Shown here: positions 47,302 through 58,003 of the stretch, in pieces
How the letters are laid out: each line of letters begins with the position of its first letter
Position numbering within the stretch: position 1 is the first letter of the stretch
NCBI RefSeq assembly: GCF_910592395.1
Contig: NC_088309.1
Location: forward strand, 14,202,599-14,266,598
DNA length: 64,000 nt
Direction of reading: 5' to 3'
DNA from: Lineus longissimus
Taxonomy: Eukaryota; Nemertea; Pilidiophora; Heteronemertea; Lineidae
The notes under the pieces: generated by a model
The model's database searches: none
What the model was told of the DNA's origin: nothing
Seen by the model: only the letters and a program-made list of their open reading frames with translations
Translations under genes and position numbers: made by a program

Positions 47302-47466
47302 ATGGCTTCCGCATACAGTTCAGAGAGTGAGAGCAGTGAATTTGAGGATGTTTTGGTCGATACAGAAGGATATTTAAACGTTGAGACGTACATGTTCGAG
47401 CCATTAATATCACTAGATCATTATGAGAGTGATCATTCAACGAAAGTGATTAGAATTTGTGGTTAA
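47302..47466 (+). CDS. P2X7-tail-like protein, first exon (remnant)
   Basis: The 54-codon frame starts MASAYSSESESSEFEDVLVD, then GYLNV, TYMFEPLISLD. It is acidic/Ser-rich with the YMFEP motif seen at the same place in the exon at 20331. A GC-rich leader with GGCCAGTCAGAACAAAGC precedes the ATG. No cysteine-rich second exon follows before the THAP exon. A neighbouring frame (about 47460-47540: VVNEFAWQTCRYSKEDIDRW) may be an extra piece of the coding region after a frame change. It can only encode a short acidic peptide. Confidence 0.6.
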   Translation: MASAYSSESESSEFEDVLVDTEGYLNVETYMFEPLISLDHYESDHSTKVIRICG

Positions 47467-47856
47467 TGAATTTGCATGGCAGACCTGCCGATATAGCAAA
47501 GAAGACATTGATAGATGGTTGCAGATGCATAACATGTATGATTTTTGAACAGACTAATGTTGCACAATATTGTTTCGCCTCGTCTGTGTTGTATCGCCAG
47601 TTATGTCATGACACTGAACTACTATTGAAAAGTGACGGTATTATGCACAATCATCTTGACGTGACGATATAATGCCGTGCAACGTTAGATAGGCCTAGAT
47701 GTCAGATGACAATAATCTGTCATTGACAGTGGCTGTCACTGACACTGACCTGTGTCGCTGTCACCTTGCTATGGCTGGAACACAAGAAGACACTATGCGG
47801 TATCACAGGCCCCAATAGGGCCTACACATTATGTATAACAACCGACCTCAGCAGCC

Positions 47857-48153
47857 TCAGGCATTAAATGCAATTGACATGGTTGGAACAGCTGTTTTTA
47901 ACAAGTGGCATTTAATATTCAGTTGGATGCAGATATCCGGCTTCATGTGATAATCCGTATCGATAAAGTGATCACTGCAAAGTTTGGCCGAAGGCCCAGG
48001 CTTCCGACACTCCAAACGTTTGCACTTCCGAATCCACATCTTCCTCCTCTCTCGTTCAACTGGCTTTGGAAATTCATGAAAATGGGTCCCATCCGTCATT
48101 CGATTGTTCTTTGTGCTAGCCTTGACACAATTCGGAGCGACACAATACACCAT
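47857..48153 (-). CDS. THAP-domain exon of a deleted Kolobok-like transposase
   Basis: The 98-codon frame begins MVYCVAPNCVKASTKNNRMT with C-x4-C, then a HFHEFPKP block, RKMWIRKCKR and LCSDHFIDTDY (C-x2-H), so all four C2CH zinc ligands and the conserved Trp and Pro are present. It could fold as a DNA-binding THAP finger. No catalytic region follows; the frame stops at 47857. If expressed, the finger alone could bind element ends and act as a repressor; this is inference. Confidence 0.8.
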   Translation of the reverse strand: MVYCVAPNCVKASTKNNRMTDGTHFHEFPKPVERERRKMWIRKCKRLECRKPGPSAKLCSDHFIDTDYHMKPDICIQLNIKCHLLKTAVPTMSIAFNA

Positions 48154-48680
48154 AGTGAATGAAACACATTACTTCCAGGTGTGCATAATTAATTAAGGCC
48201 CTCCTGCTTTTATGATTGCATGACATGTACAGATAACCTGATCTACATCAAAACTTTTGCTGAACCCGCCGCCTGGCTCTAACAAGCCAGTTGCTAGCCT
48301 GATTAGGTAATCAAGTTGTCAAACACATAATTGGCTATATCTTCAAAATGGATGGAGCTAATTGCATTTGGTTTTCTGTATTGTATAAAGTGTTAGGTAC
48401 ACTTTTGAAATCGTCTTACAGCAGAAAATGGCAAAAAACCTAGATATATGGCCTTTAACCAAAACCTCAGTAGGGTGGACACCTCTCTACTCAGAATTCC
48501 GGACACAGCCATTATATAGTGACTTTTTGATCTAATCACCTCGCAATTACGGACAGTATAGAAAAACAATGGCTTCTTGTGTTAACTTAGGTAGTCAATT
48601 AGGCCTAACAGGTGAGAAGTTTGCACAATTAATTAACATAATTCTAAAGACACTGTGCTCAGTTAATTAGAGGGTGGAGT

Positions 48681-49305
48681 GAATTTAATGTCCGTTGCGC
48701 CCCTAATTTAAACCAAATGCTTTGTTTAATTCAAATTATCTTCGCTGCGCATCACTATGCCAAGATACCTTATTGCAACATTAATTGCAGTGCATTCAGT
48801 TGTTTGTCCCATTTTGCCCCAATTACAGAGAACAAAGCCATGGGGTTGGTTTGTAATTGCTCAATCAATTGCTACAACTAATTAAAGATATGCACACTGT
48901 CTATCAGCGTTCTCCAACTTTCAGAAATCCGCCTTAGTGGCGAAGCCAGCCACCGAGCACCGTAGGCGTGCGCCGTTCCGCAAATGGGGAGTCCGTGTGT
49001 ACTCCCCCCAAAAAATTTCAAAATTTGGGAGGCTCAGACGTTATTTCCTGGCACCTGAGGAGATGATTTTGACGTTTTTATCGTAGCTTCGACACGGGGC
49101 ATTTCTGTGTGCGACGGAAGCTTTGAGCGCCGGACGCAGAAAGAACAGACAGAAAGTCGCAAAACCGCCAGGCTGGCAGTAGGCTACTAGCCAGAAATTT
49201 TGAGCGAGCAGTCACAATTCCAACGAATAGAATAAAAATATGCAGGCCTACCCAGTCAGTAGCGATATCCACTTCGCGCGCCCAACTCAACTGCACTGCC
49301 TGAAG
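48681..49305. other. Gene-poor stretch
   Basis: No gene is recognised. GCACACCGTAGG/GCGCCGTTCCGC-like GC-rich patches occur near 48950-49000, without repeat partners. Confidence 0.4.
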
Positions 49306-49307
49306 TA

Positions 49308-49570
49308 CAGTAGAACCTCCCTTAGCGGACACCTCTGCCAGGCCAGCCAGTCCCGATATTTTTTAAGTCATTTCCAATAACAAAAACCTCTGTACGGCGG
49401 ACACCTCTCTACTCCGAATTGCGGACAGGACGATGGCCAATTTTTGGTCCAATTCCCTCCCAATTACGGACAGTAGACAAAAACAATGGTTTCCCAAGTG
49501 CGCTTGGAGAGTGAAGTAGGCCCGACAGGTGTGATATTTGCGTAATTAATCAACGTAATTACCCCATGGC
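49308..49570. mobile_element. pogo/Tigger-like repeat, uninterrupted copy
   Basis: It starts TA-CAGTAGAACCTCCCTTAG at 49306-49308 and continues CGGACACCTCTGCCAGG, TTTAAGTCATTTCCAATAAC, AAAAACCTCTGTACGGCGGA, AATTGCGGACAGGACG to about 49570. Position by position it matches 46968-47063 plus 48459-48600. The sequence TTTCCAATAACAAAAACCTC (49371-49390) is the counterpart of the TTAA site used by the Kolobok-like element. Confidence 0.6.
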
Positions 49571-49718
49571 ATTGTGTTTTTGAATCCTTATTAAGCCGCG
49601 GCATTTGTTTACTCATCTTTTCAACTAATGACATAGGCCTATTGTGTCAACGGATCATAAATCCACGCGGTTTTGTCAGTGTTGCGGCGAATATGCGTTA
49701 GTAGAGAAATTAGAAAAA

Positions 49719-52700
49719 ACAAGAGGCCCAAGGGCCTGGCGCTCAGCTGGATGACCTAATAACATAGGACTGAGGGTATAAAGTAGTAAATATCGGCTTT
49801 ATACTACTGTTTGAAGGTCAAGAGAACACGTTATACCACTAACATTTCCAATGCACAGCTGCCAGCTGGATGAAATATGATTGAACTAATCCGCCATGGT
49901 ATGTAAATATTACAGGAGGCAACAGAAGATATCCCTAGTTCAGTATGTTGTATCGGTAGCTTTACAGAAAAGAAGTGTCAGAGAGGATGAGACTTCTCCA
50001 TGGACAACTGTGGTATGTCCAGGCTGGGTTGTACAGCACAAGGATACAAAATGCTGTCTGTAATTGAGAGGTATCCTGATTTAACAGAGGTCAAAATAAA
50101 TAGAAATTACCAGTTTGGGACTAACACCACTGTCTTTTTTTTTAATAAGGTAGAGATTACAGGAGTCAACAAAATTAATCTTATTGAGAGAAATTGACCT
50201 GTCCTGCAGGAGATTGGAATTTACAATACAAAGGGTCGTTTTTCATGACATTGTGCTCTACTGCGTATTCCTAGTCATAGTGAGTCGATCTGGAACCAAT
50301 CTATCCTTGGCGCAGACAGGTTCAAATTGGCTATATCTTGAATAGATTGAATTGCGATGAAAATCTAATGCAATAAAGGAGCAATATCGAAGAGACAAAT
50401 TAATCAAACCAATTGTCCACAGACTCGGACCCTGAAATGGCACGATGTATGCGTGCATATAAAAGTATATCAATTGGTCCCATAGAGATGATGAGGCAAT
50501 GTCAATATGTCTTGTTCCTTCGTCAGCAATATGCCCCTTTTTATACGGAGAAGAAGGAGAACCCAGATAGGCCTTCACATGTCGGCTTCCAAATGGCTCG
50601 AACCAACTCTACTATCACTACTATAAATTTAAAATGCGTGCTCCTCCTACATGTAGCAATGTCTCGGCCAAAAAGGCACTTTGTCGACAGGCAAGCTAGA
50701 ATAGAAGTTCAGCACCGTGAGCAGCTCCTTGGTAAGGCCATGTCAGGTTCTGCGCGCCTCTTCAGATACATCAAGTATTGAAAGCTGTGGTGAGCTGAGC
50801 ACATAAAAAGACCATGGTCACCTTAATTTGAAAATCCCTTCATAATCAAGGGCTACCTCTGACTAAAACAGCACAATAGACCACCAATTTGACCCCAGCT
50901 CCTGACTGCGGGAAAACCCAAGTCCAGCAACCAAAAGTACCAAAAATACATTTTTGTTTACATTTGAACTGCACACATGCGTTTGTTTACAATTTCATTT
51001 CCCGCGAAATCGCGAAAATCAGGTGACCTGCAATCGTGGATTGAAAATAACATTAACCTGGGTTCAGCAAGTCAGCAGGTATACCGGCTGCTCCAATCAT
51101 CCCCCTACAGCCAGCTGTTCAAAAGGTAATGTTTTTCACCCCACAGGGAGTGCAGGTAATCATGACTCCAGGGTTGTTTTGAGGGCAATATTGTAAGAGT
51201 TAGTCTTGAGTATGGGGACCTGAAGGTCCGTGTGAGCCACCTGGGGAGAGAAGACTAGTTGAACGATGGGATCTGACACGGACACTACTATTGATCTCAT
51301 TATATGAATACCATTTAATTACAAAAAAGTGAAAACAGATCATATCATATTCCTTGGCATAAATTAAAATAGGAGTGCGGGAACAAGGTTTTTTAGCAGG
51401 AGGAAAGCGAGAACATTTTGCGCCGTCGTATTCCGATTTGGCTGGTTAGTGGTGAAATCTGCTTTTAATTTTGCAAATTAACATATTCGTTTTCTAGTTC
51501 TAACGTTGTCTGTAAAGATGCTTTCCCAATGCTTGGTCGGGCAAGAGACATTGCCAGGAAAACGTGACGTCATTTTGGCCATTCTTCTTACCGCACGCCC
51601 TCTCTCTCGGTGAAAGTTCCTGACATGGTGTGAAGTGGGAGGGCGCACAATGGGAACCACACTGCCGCGATGTTAATAGTTTCTATTTATAGAATTCAGC
51701 GGCAGAGATTTTAGATACGGAAAAAGTGGATTAACTCGGCTAATCTCAATGGATTTTACCCTGGAATGTTTTCAAGGCGAGAGAAACATCTGATTTAAGT
51801 ACTGCGCTTATTAGATTTCATGTTCAGGCCGAAGATTGGCCTAAAACGTGGACGAAAAGAGTGCATTATCGAGTGTTGGAGAGGTCACGTGATTGGACGA
51901 GAAACCTGAACAAAGTTTTCGTGCTTTTAGCTGTCAACATCAATGGCTATAATATACTCCTGCAGAATAGTAGAACTAATAGAACTAATTTCCGAAGTTT
52001 CCAATAGTTTGAACACAAATCAGAACATCACCCATCAGCTGGACTCAGATCTGCATAAATTACGATAAATAATGAGGTCGTCGCTTCAATTTCGCAAAGA
52101 AAGTTGACTCCATTCGAAGGTTGTTTTGACCAAATTCTGTTGAACTCATCGTTATGAGGGCATTTGAACACATTCTCGTTGATCTTTTCTATAAACGTGT
52201 GAAGTTTCGTACCAAAATACGTTTCCGTAAAGGCTTAAAAAAGAAAATTCGTCACTTACAAATCATCGCTCCGGTAGAAATAAAAATGTCACCGCCATTT
52301 TCTTGACGATAGTACTCCAGGTAACCTCGGCGGGAAATTTAAAGCGGGGTCATCCGGGGTCAAACAACAGTTTTGCTCACTACCGCCAACTGGTGATATA
52401 AATCGACACTAATCTATTTTATATCAAAACTTCTGTATCATGAAGACCTTTTCAACTTTATTTCAAGCTTTTATCTGCTGGAATAGAGCGTCAAAAAATT
52501 GTTTTTTCATTTACGCATTTTGCCCCCTGGGGAGCTGAATTTGAGTCGAATCGCCCAAATTTTTTTCCGTAAGCAACATTTTCTGCGGTGTTTATAAGCA
52601 AGACTAGATTTGAAGTGCCTCGGTTGTATGATTACAAAATGCCCAACTTTGTCTACAGATGGCATGATGGAAGGATGGCAGGATGGGTGGAAGGACGGAC

Positions 52701-52752
52701 ACCAATCGAATAGCTATTTGACTAGCTCCGCTGACTTTGTCAGCTGAGCTAA
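49719..52752 (+). mobile_element. Long non-coding repeat, family 2, copy 2
   Basis: The 5' CAAGAGGCCCAAGGGCCTGG then CGCTCAGCTGGATGACC. The 3' end is CTAGCTCCGCTGACTTTGTC AGCTGAGCTAA, which can form a stem of CGCTGAC and GTCAGCTG. The first ~1.44 kb is about 95% identical to 32009-33420, including the short insertion at 50662-50704 (AATGTCTCGGCCAAAAAGGC...) that copy 1 lacks. A GGAAGGATGGCAGGATGGGTGG tract precedes the 3' terminus, as in copy 1. It carries no conserved protein-coding frame. Confidence 0.7.
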
Positions 52753-53027
52753 TTAATCATTAATCAAAGGTGGCTGATGGACAGAAATTATGGTGTTTTT
52801 TCACACATTATGACATGTCAAGGAGATTTTGCAATAAAAGGGACACCTTTTGCTAGAGAGATTATTCACTCTCTGAGTTCCAAAGTAGCTCACGTCATTC
52901 AACACAACATCACAAGCAAATACCAATCAGCCAACAGGTTTAAAGTTTCTACGCTAGATGTCGACACAGAGAAAACCAAGACCTGCAAGGCGGGAACTTC
53001 AAATCCACCTACCGGACGATTTGGCAT

Positions 53028-53102
53028 AACCTCTCTATTGCGGACACCTCTGTATTGCGGACACCTGGGCCCAGTTCCAAGGGTGTCCGCAATAGAGAGG
53101 TT
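53028..53102. repeat. Palindromic mini-element with 20-bp perfect arms
   Basis: AACCTCTCTATTGCGGACAC (53028-53047) is exactly complementary to 53083-53102, and ATTGCGGACACCT is repeated in the loop. The motif resembles the 'AACCTC...GCGGACACCTC' of the pogo-like termini at 46968 and 49308, so this is probably a solo or collapsed pair of such ends. Confidence 0.75.
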
Positions 53103-53182
53103 GTTCTGTACTTCCATTACCAGCCACGTGTTCCGGCAGACGACGGTCGGCCAATAACAATCACCTGTAGCCTTGGCAACGA

Positions 53183-53490
53183 GGTCAACGGAGTGGACAA
53201 AAGCGCACCTGTACGATTGGCTAGCGGCAGAGCGGGGACGGTTGTTTTTAATTACAATAAAAAGAGATCGTAGACTAAACAAGTGTGCGCAGCAGGTGGA
53301 TGATAATAGCTGTCGGCGTAAAATCAGCAGTCTCTTTCAATTAATATACAGGGTACAATGGGATCAAACGAGAAGATATGTGATACGTGATTTAAATTTT
53401 ATTTGGCTTGGCGTGTGAAAAATCCGCCAAGGCGGCAAAGGATGGCAACTGGGCGGGCGAGTCACTGGACATTTTCGGGATGGCGGCCTA
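53183..53490 (+). repeat. ~305-bp dispersed repeat, copy 2
   Basis: This is the partner of 37047-37350. It differs by small indels and by an added ATACGTGATTTAAATTTTAT-type segment near 53385. Here it is not inside the GCTAA-flanked TIR element. Confidence 0.8.
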
Positions 53491-53751
53491 CGATCTCGCC
53501 ATGGCGATTAATGGGGTTGGTGAACGCTGGTCTATGTAGCGTACAAACACAACTTGCTATAATATCAATGTTGGCAAATCAAAATAACCTCCTAGAAATG
53601 TCACAAGGTGAAATAATCAAGTAGTTTCGAATGCGCCTGTAAATTATGTCAAGTAATTTTAAATAGTTGATTTTAAAACTGATTTGTCTTCATCAAAACT
53701 CCCCAACCTAAACGGAAAATGTGATGTAGTATGTAGAATTCATGACCGCAA

Positions 53752-55371
53752 TCATACGCATGAATCCACCAATTGGAAAAAAAATGGCATAACCTCCCTA
53801 TCAAGGACACAGAGTTGTACTGTATTTAGCTGTCTCGGATCTAAACACAGGCGCAACTCTTTATCCGACTTTTTTACAACCATGGAATTGATCCATATCA
53901 TAGCAACCTCCACTGTTTTTATGATTCCGTCCTTTACCATTTTCTTCAGTTCATTTTTTATGCGATTTTCTGAAGCAAATGGTAGGGAGCGCGGTACTTT
54001 GGTGCCTTCAAACCATCAAGCTTGGTTGAAAACTCATCTTTGTATTGTTCATAGAGTTCATTTTGACTGGGATTTTTTCCAGCTTTCTGCAAAGTTTCAC
54101 AAGTGCTGGATTCATCATAATCCACAGTTTATTTTGAGAATTTCTAGGTCACAAAGCACAGGAATACCAACGACTGGGGTCATGTTACCTTCACAGACAA
54201 AGAACTTATTTTCTTTGTTCTTTATGCATACATTTACCCAGCGCTGTCCGATCACTGGAACTCGGTTTCCAGTGTATAAGAATAATTTCGCACTTGGTTT
54301 CTGAAACCCCTCTTTTAGAGACTTCCAAATCTCACACTGTATTAGATTCGCTTTTGTGTTCACTTTGAACTTCACTTTCTGTTGCTTGTTCAATCTCACA
54401 GTAACAAACCATTGGTCACTCTTCTGCATTACACCCAGCTGAAGTCGAACCTCACCAACGTACAAAGCTTCAATGTTTTTCCTGACATAATTTTCGAACT
54501 CTCCTGCCCGAGTTGGGCGACACCGTTTAGCACTTGAACGACATTTATTGGTTCATTTTACCACACTTTCCACACGTTTTCTGCCAAGTGTCGAGGTTGT
54601 TGATTTCTAGGTCTTTTAATTCCATGCGATCATGAATTGTTTCGGCCTTTGGATAACTTTTCAGTAGAGCAGCCTCTTGTTTTATAGCATCTACTTCTTT
54701 CTTTGTTTCAGCATCACGTGTGGCGTCCTCATCCGGCTTTTTCGACATTTCTGCAATTTGTTTTTCGACGGTTTCATGAGTTTTTCACATGTTTACAAGC
54801 TTTTCCAGGGTCAAGTCTTTGACAGATAACAGTTTCTTTTTGCAGTTGCACTCCGAAAATAAGTTGATCGGATGTATTCTGATCTTTAGCGTCATCTATA
54901 TGCCCCGATCAGCAACGAGTTTGACTTCTTTGAGAAAGTAATTGAACGATTTATTTTCTTGCACTACATTGTGGAAGACATGGTCTGAAGCAACACATTT
55001 GAAATGTTCTCAGAACTTGTCTAGGAGGAGTCCTTTGACTGGCGAGGAAGCAGTAACACCAGTGAATATCTCAAGAATCTTGCGACCATCCACACCATCA
55101 AGATGCTTCAAAAGTGTCTGTTTACATGAACAGCTTTTTTGTCTGCACCCGAAGCAATCATACATATTTCAAACAAATCAGGAAATTATTTCCATACTTC
55201 TGCCTCTGGCATCTTATTTGCCCCATCGAACATCTTGTCTATGACTAGGGATGCTGGAGTCGGCAGGTGCTCCATATTGCATGCATGTACAGTGTACAAC
55301 GTGGGCTCAATTCTACTCAGTTTTACTGGCTTACAGTTCTTTTCCATCGGAAACTCTCGTGTTCTACTCAT
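53752..55371 (-). pseudogene. Decayed Ty3/gypsy-type retroelement (gag, protease, start of RT)
   Basis: The minus strand holds, in normal 5'-3' order: a gag N-terminal piece (about 55371-55186, EHLPTPASLVIDKMFDG); further gag with stops (55130-54760); a Cys-containing piece ending KTCGKCGK (54748-54545); a protease-like piece (54465-54115, QWFVTVRLNKQQKVKFKV) whose active-site Asp-Thr-Gly appears changed to Asn-Thr-Lys; and an RT start (53940-53752, MVKDGIIK, NSMVVKK, LRLCLDPRQLN). Stops and frame changes separate every piece, and no LTRs were seen. It is an old inactive copy truncated within RT. Confidence 0.75.
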
Positions 55372-55399
55372 ACTTCACATGTTCATCTTTCATTAGATT

Positions 55400-57104
55400 T
55401 CGCTGCCACCATGTTCTAGTGATGGTAGTGAGGATTTAAGATTGATTTAAAGTTACAAGCTTCATGTAAAATATAACAGTTTATTATATACAAATCAAGA
55501 TGTACCATAGATTCAATAGTACAATGCTTAGCACAGAGGGCAGCATCTACAACACAACCAATCCACTAGTTCTCCTAAACATTTAAACTAAGAAAGCAAC
55601 CCTATTCCTATGGACTTTTGCTTGTTGCTTCTTAGTTATGTTCCTGGGTAGGATTGTCCAGCCAGTTCAGTACTTGAAAATTTGACCCCTATTTTCACAC
55701 TGAATACATCTGATATTGACTTAAAATAGCACTCAACACCTATTCTATGTCCTCAGTTTGGTTAAACGAATCGGGATTTTAAGCAGATACAGAATAAAAA
55801 TGGTTCGATTTTCTTTGACAACAAACGGGATTCGCTCCAACAAAAACATCAAGGCCGCTTTCTTCTACAGCTGATCTACGACATCTCATAGAACACTACA
55901 GCATCGACAGGTGGCGTGGCTGACATTTGAAGGAATGAATTATTCCTACCTCGTCACCAGTTGCGAAATTTAGCAGAACGCCAAGCTACAAACTTTTCTT
56001 TTACTTCCCGACCACTGTAGAAATAACGAGGAATGTTCCCTCTATCGGAATGCTGACACTAAATCAGAGGCCATGTTTTGTTCAATGTATGCAAACTGAA
56101 TTTCATTTCCAATTTCACATCGGGATAACAAAATATCTGGCAGTCGGATGAAAGTGACAATGTGCTATTCAACTAGAGATTCATGCTTTGGGCTTCACTA
56201 ATCAGTTGTCAGTTTTTTTTGGGGGGGGGGGGGAGTGGAAACTGGTTCGCGCCTACCTGTGTTGTACCATACATTGTACGCTAGTACTCAGCTCAAAAGT
56301 GACTACCCTGTCAGCTTGTAATGTAAAAGAGCACTCTTGGCTGGTACTATAGATTCATGCACTCGATTGGGAAAAAGTTTACGGAGACGCTGTGTCACGC
56401 AGGGTTGGCGCTAGGTCATGAAAGCTCTTAGTCAATGTGGCTTAACAGTCCAAAAATCTCCTAGCCACACAAGTGTGTGGTTCGCCACAACATCACCTGC
56501 CTTTCTTGGCTAAACCTTTCACCACACTTCACCACGGTTAGCCAGTCCAAGCCACGAATGGCACCCACACAAATCATCCATGGTTTAAGAATGACAAGCT
56601 CGCTATCAACAGCTGATATATAATGGCATGTTTCTATTATACAATGCGTAACATTCGATTGAGAAGCGAGGTTGTGACCCCATTATGCTGTTTCCAATCA
56701 TACGGCGGCTATCACATGGACAGCATACTGTCATCCAAATATGGTTACATTGAAACAGTCTATAAATGAGCACAACTGGCTGCGTGTTACTATCTTTCTA
56801 CGTCAGATGTTTAAACCAATCAGCATCAAGCACATGCATGATCTCATTAATAATGATTTTCGTGGTTTGCATACCAATTTTTCCTGATCAATGCTTTGTA
56901 GTTCCGATGTTTGCTTCGGGTGTAATTGGCAAGATATATACAAGATGGTGGCGATTTTGATTCGCCATTTGCAAAAATTGGGTCCTTCGCCAGCGTGGCG
57001 TGCTTGGGGAATATTTTCATCGCCACACATCATTTCAATTCCCAATTGGCGAGGGGCTAGCGCGAAACCCTTGTCACATCACGTAACAGTAATATAAAAC
57101 CGTC
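55400..57104. other. Gene-poor stretch
   Basis: A G-run (about 56221-56233) and the inverted-repeat arm at 56347-56372 are the only structures recognised. Short frames on both strands show no known domains. Confidence 0.45.
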
Positions 57105-57763
57105 TGTTATGGACAAAATCAATGTAGGCCTATACCACACTTCTTCTTACTTGTTGACGTACAATTCTAGCATCTTTCTTTGGGATGGTCGTCAACCACG
57201 TTGTCAACAGGAACTTTCTGACAAAGTTAATTAACGTTATTCTCTTTGAAACTCTGGTAACTGGTACAGCTAGGACAAAAAAATTACCATTTTATATGTT
57301 AAACAGGATGTAGTCTCCTTTTAAGTAGGACAGGCGTCCACGGTGTGGTCCCGCTCGGCAGTGAGGTATCAGAAGCCAAGAAAGCAACATCACGATAATT
57401 ATAAGAACTCAAAGTCAAACTATTTTCAATATGATTTTCAATACTATTTCAGAGACATTTTAGAGTCCCCAGCTTTGTAAGTTTGATTCTGGTTGCCAAT
57501 TTATATCAATTTCTCATGTCTTATATCTTTAGGTAAAATTAGCAGTAGGCTTATTTCAATGATTATTAATTACAGATTGAACCGCCGCCGCCGCCGCTGC
57601 TAACACCAGCTCAGATGAACTACCTTTCACCATCATGAATGCTAAAGCTACATGTATCACGAAAGATCTGAAGAATTACAATTAATAAAGGCGTGTTTCG
57701 TACAAAGGGACATTTCTTCATTTAAATTTGATCATAGTTTGGAATATCTCGCTCGAAATTACA
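57105..57763 (+). repeat. 5' LTR of the BEL/Pao element
   Basis: 659 bp, TG...CA. It has a (CCG)n run near 57583-57598, one unit longer than in the 3' LTR, and an extra CTG near 57668. AATAAA occurs at 57684 and 57773 (the second just outside), so the polyadenylation signal may be near the LTR end. It is followed by a ~240-bp leader. Confidence 0.92.
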
Positions 57764-57857
57764 TTTCTGTTCAATAAAGATGAATTCTGGATGGAATTAT
57801 CTTTTGGATCTTTCGACTTTCGAAGGAACTTTCTTTAGTTAGGATAGACAGGCTAGG

Positions 57858-57981
57858 CTGACCGTCTGTGTATCTTGCGACGTTCGGAGGAACATCTTAT
57901 GATTCGAGGCTGATCAACGCTGACCGTCTGTGTATCTTGTGACGTTCGGAGGAACATCTAATGATTCGAGGCTGATCGACG
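57858..57981 (+). repeat. 62-bp tandem duplication in the BEL leader
   Basis: CTGACCGTCTGTGTATCTTG begins at 57858 and 57920, and a third partial start, CTGACCGAG, is at 57982. The two full units differ at only a few positions. It lies between the 5' LTR and the gag start, where packaging signals are expected. Confidence 0.8.
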
Positions 57982-58003
57982 CTGACCGAGACAGATTGTG
58001 AAA

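Larger units (their letters stand above)
47064..48458. mobile_element. Internally deleted Kolobok-like element, 1,387 bp (element 47068-48454)
   Basis: TTAA at 47064-47067 and 48455-48458. The ends are AGGCCATATATC and GATATATGGCCT, perfect 12-bp inverted repeats that share the AGG start of the 20.1-26.5 kb element. It retains only the two outward parts of the gene pair: the P2X7-tail-like first exon on the plus strand (47302) and the THAP exon on the minus strand (48153). The gene order is identical to the full element, and the whole middle (transposase core and zinc-domain exon) is gone. The uninterrupted sister repeat at 49308 shows the empty target site. Confidence 0.85.
46966..48680. mobile_element. 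pogo/Tigger-like repeat, split by a Kolobok-like insertion
   Basis: The left end is TA-CAGTAGAATCTCCCCTTG (CAG at 46968), followed by GCGGACACCTC-like phrases to 47063. It resumes after the TTAA at 48455-48458 with CCAAAACCTCAGTAGGGTGG. The copy at 49308 has the same order without interruption. CAGTAGAACCTC termini with a TA target fit Tc1/mariner pogo/Tigger elements; no transposase is present. The right end is not defined. Confidence 0.55.

Noticed and set aside
53684-54304. A 206-codon plus-strand frame
   Set aside because: It is antisense to the Ty3-type protease/RT pieces, which carry recognisable motifs on the minus strand.
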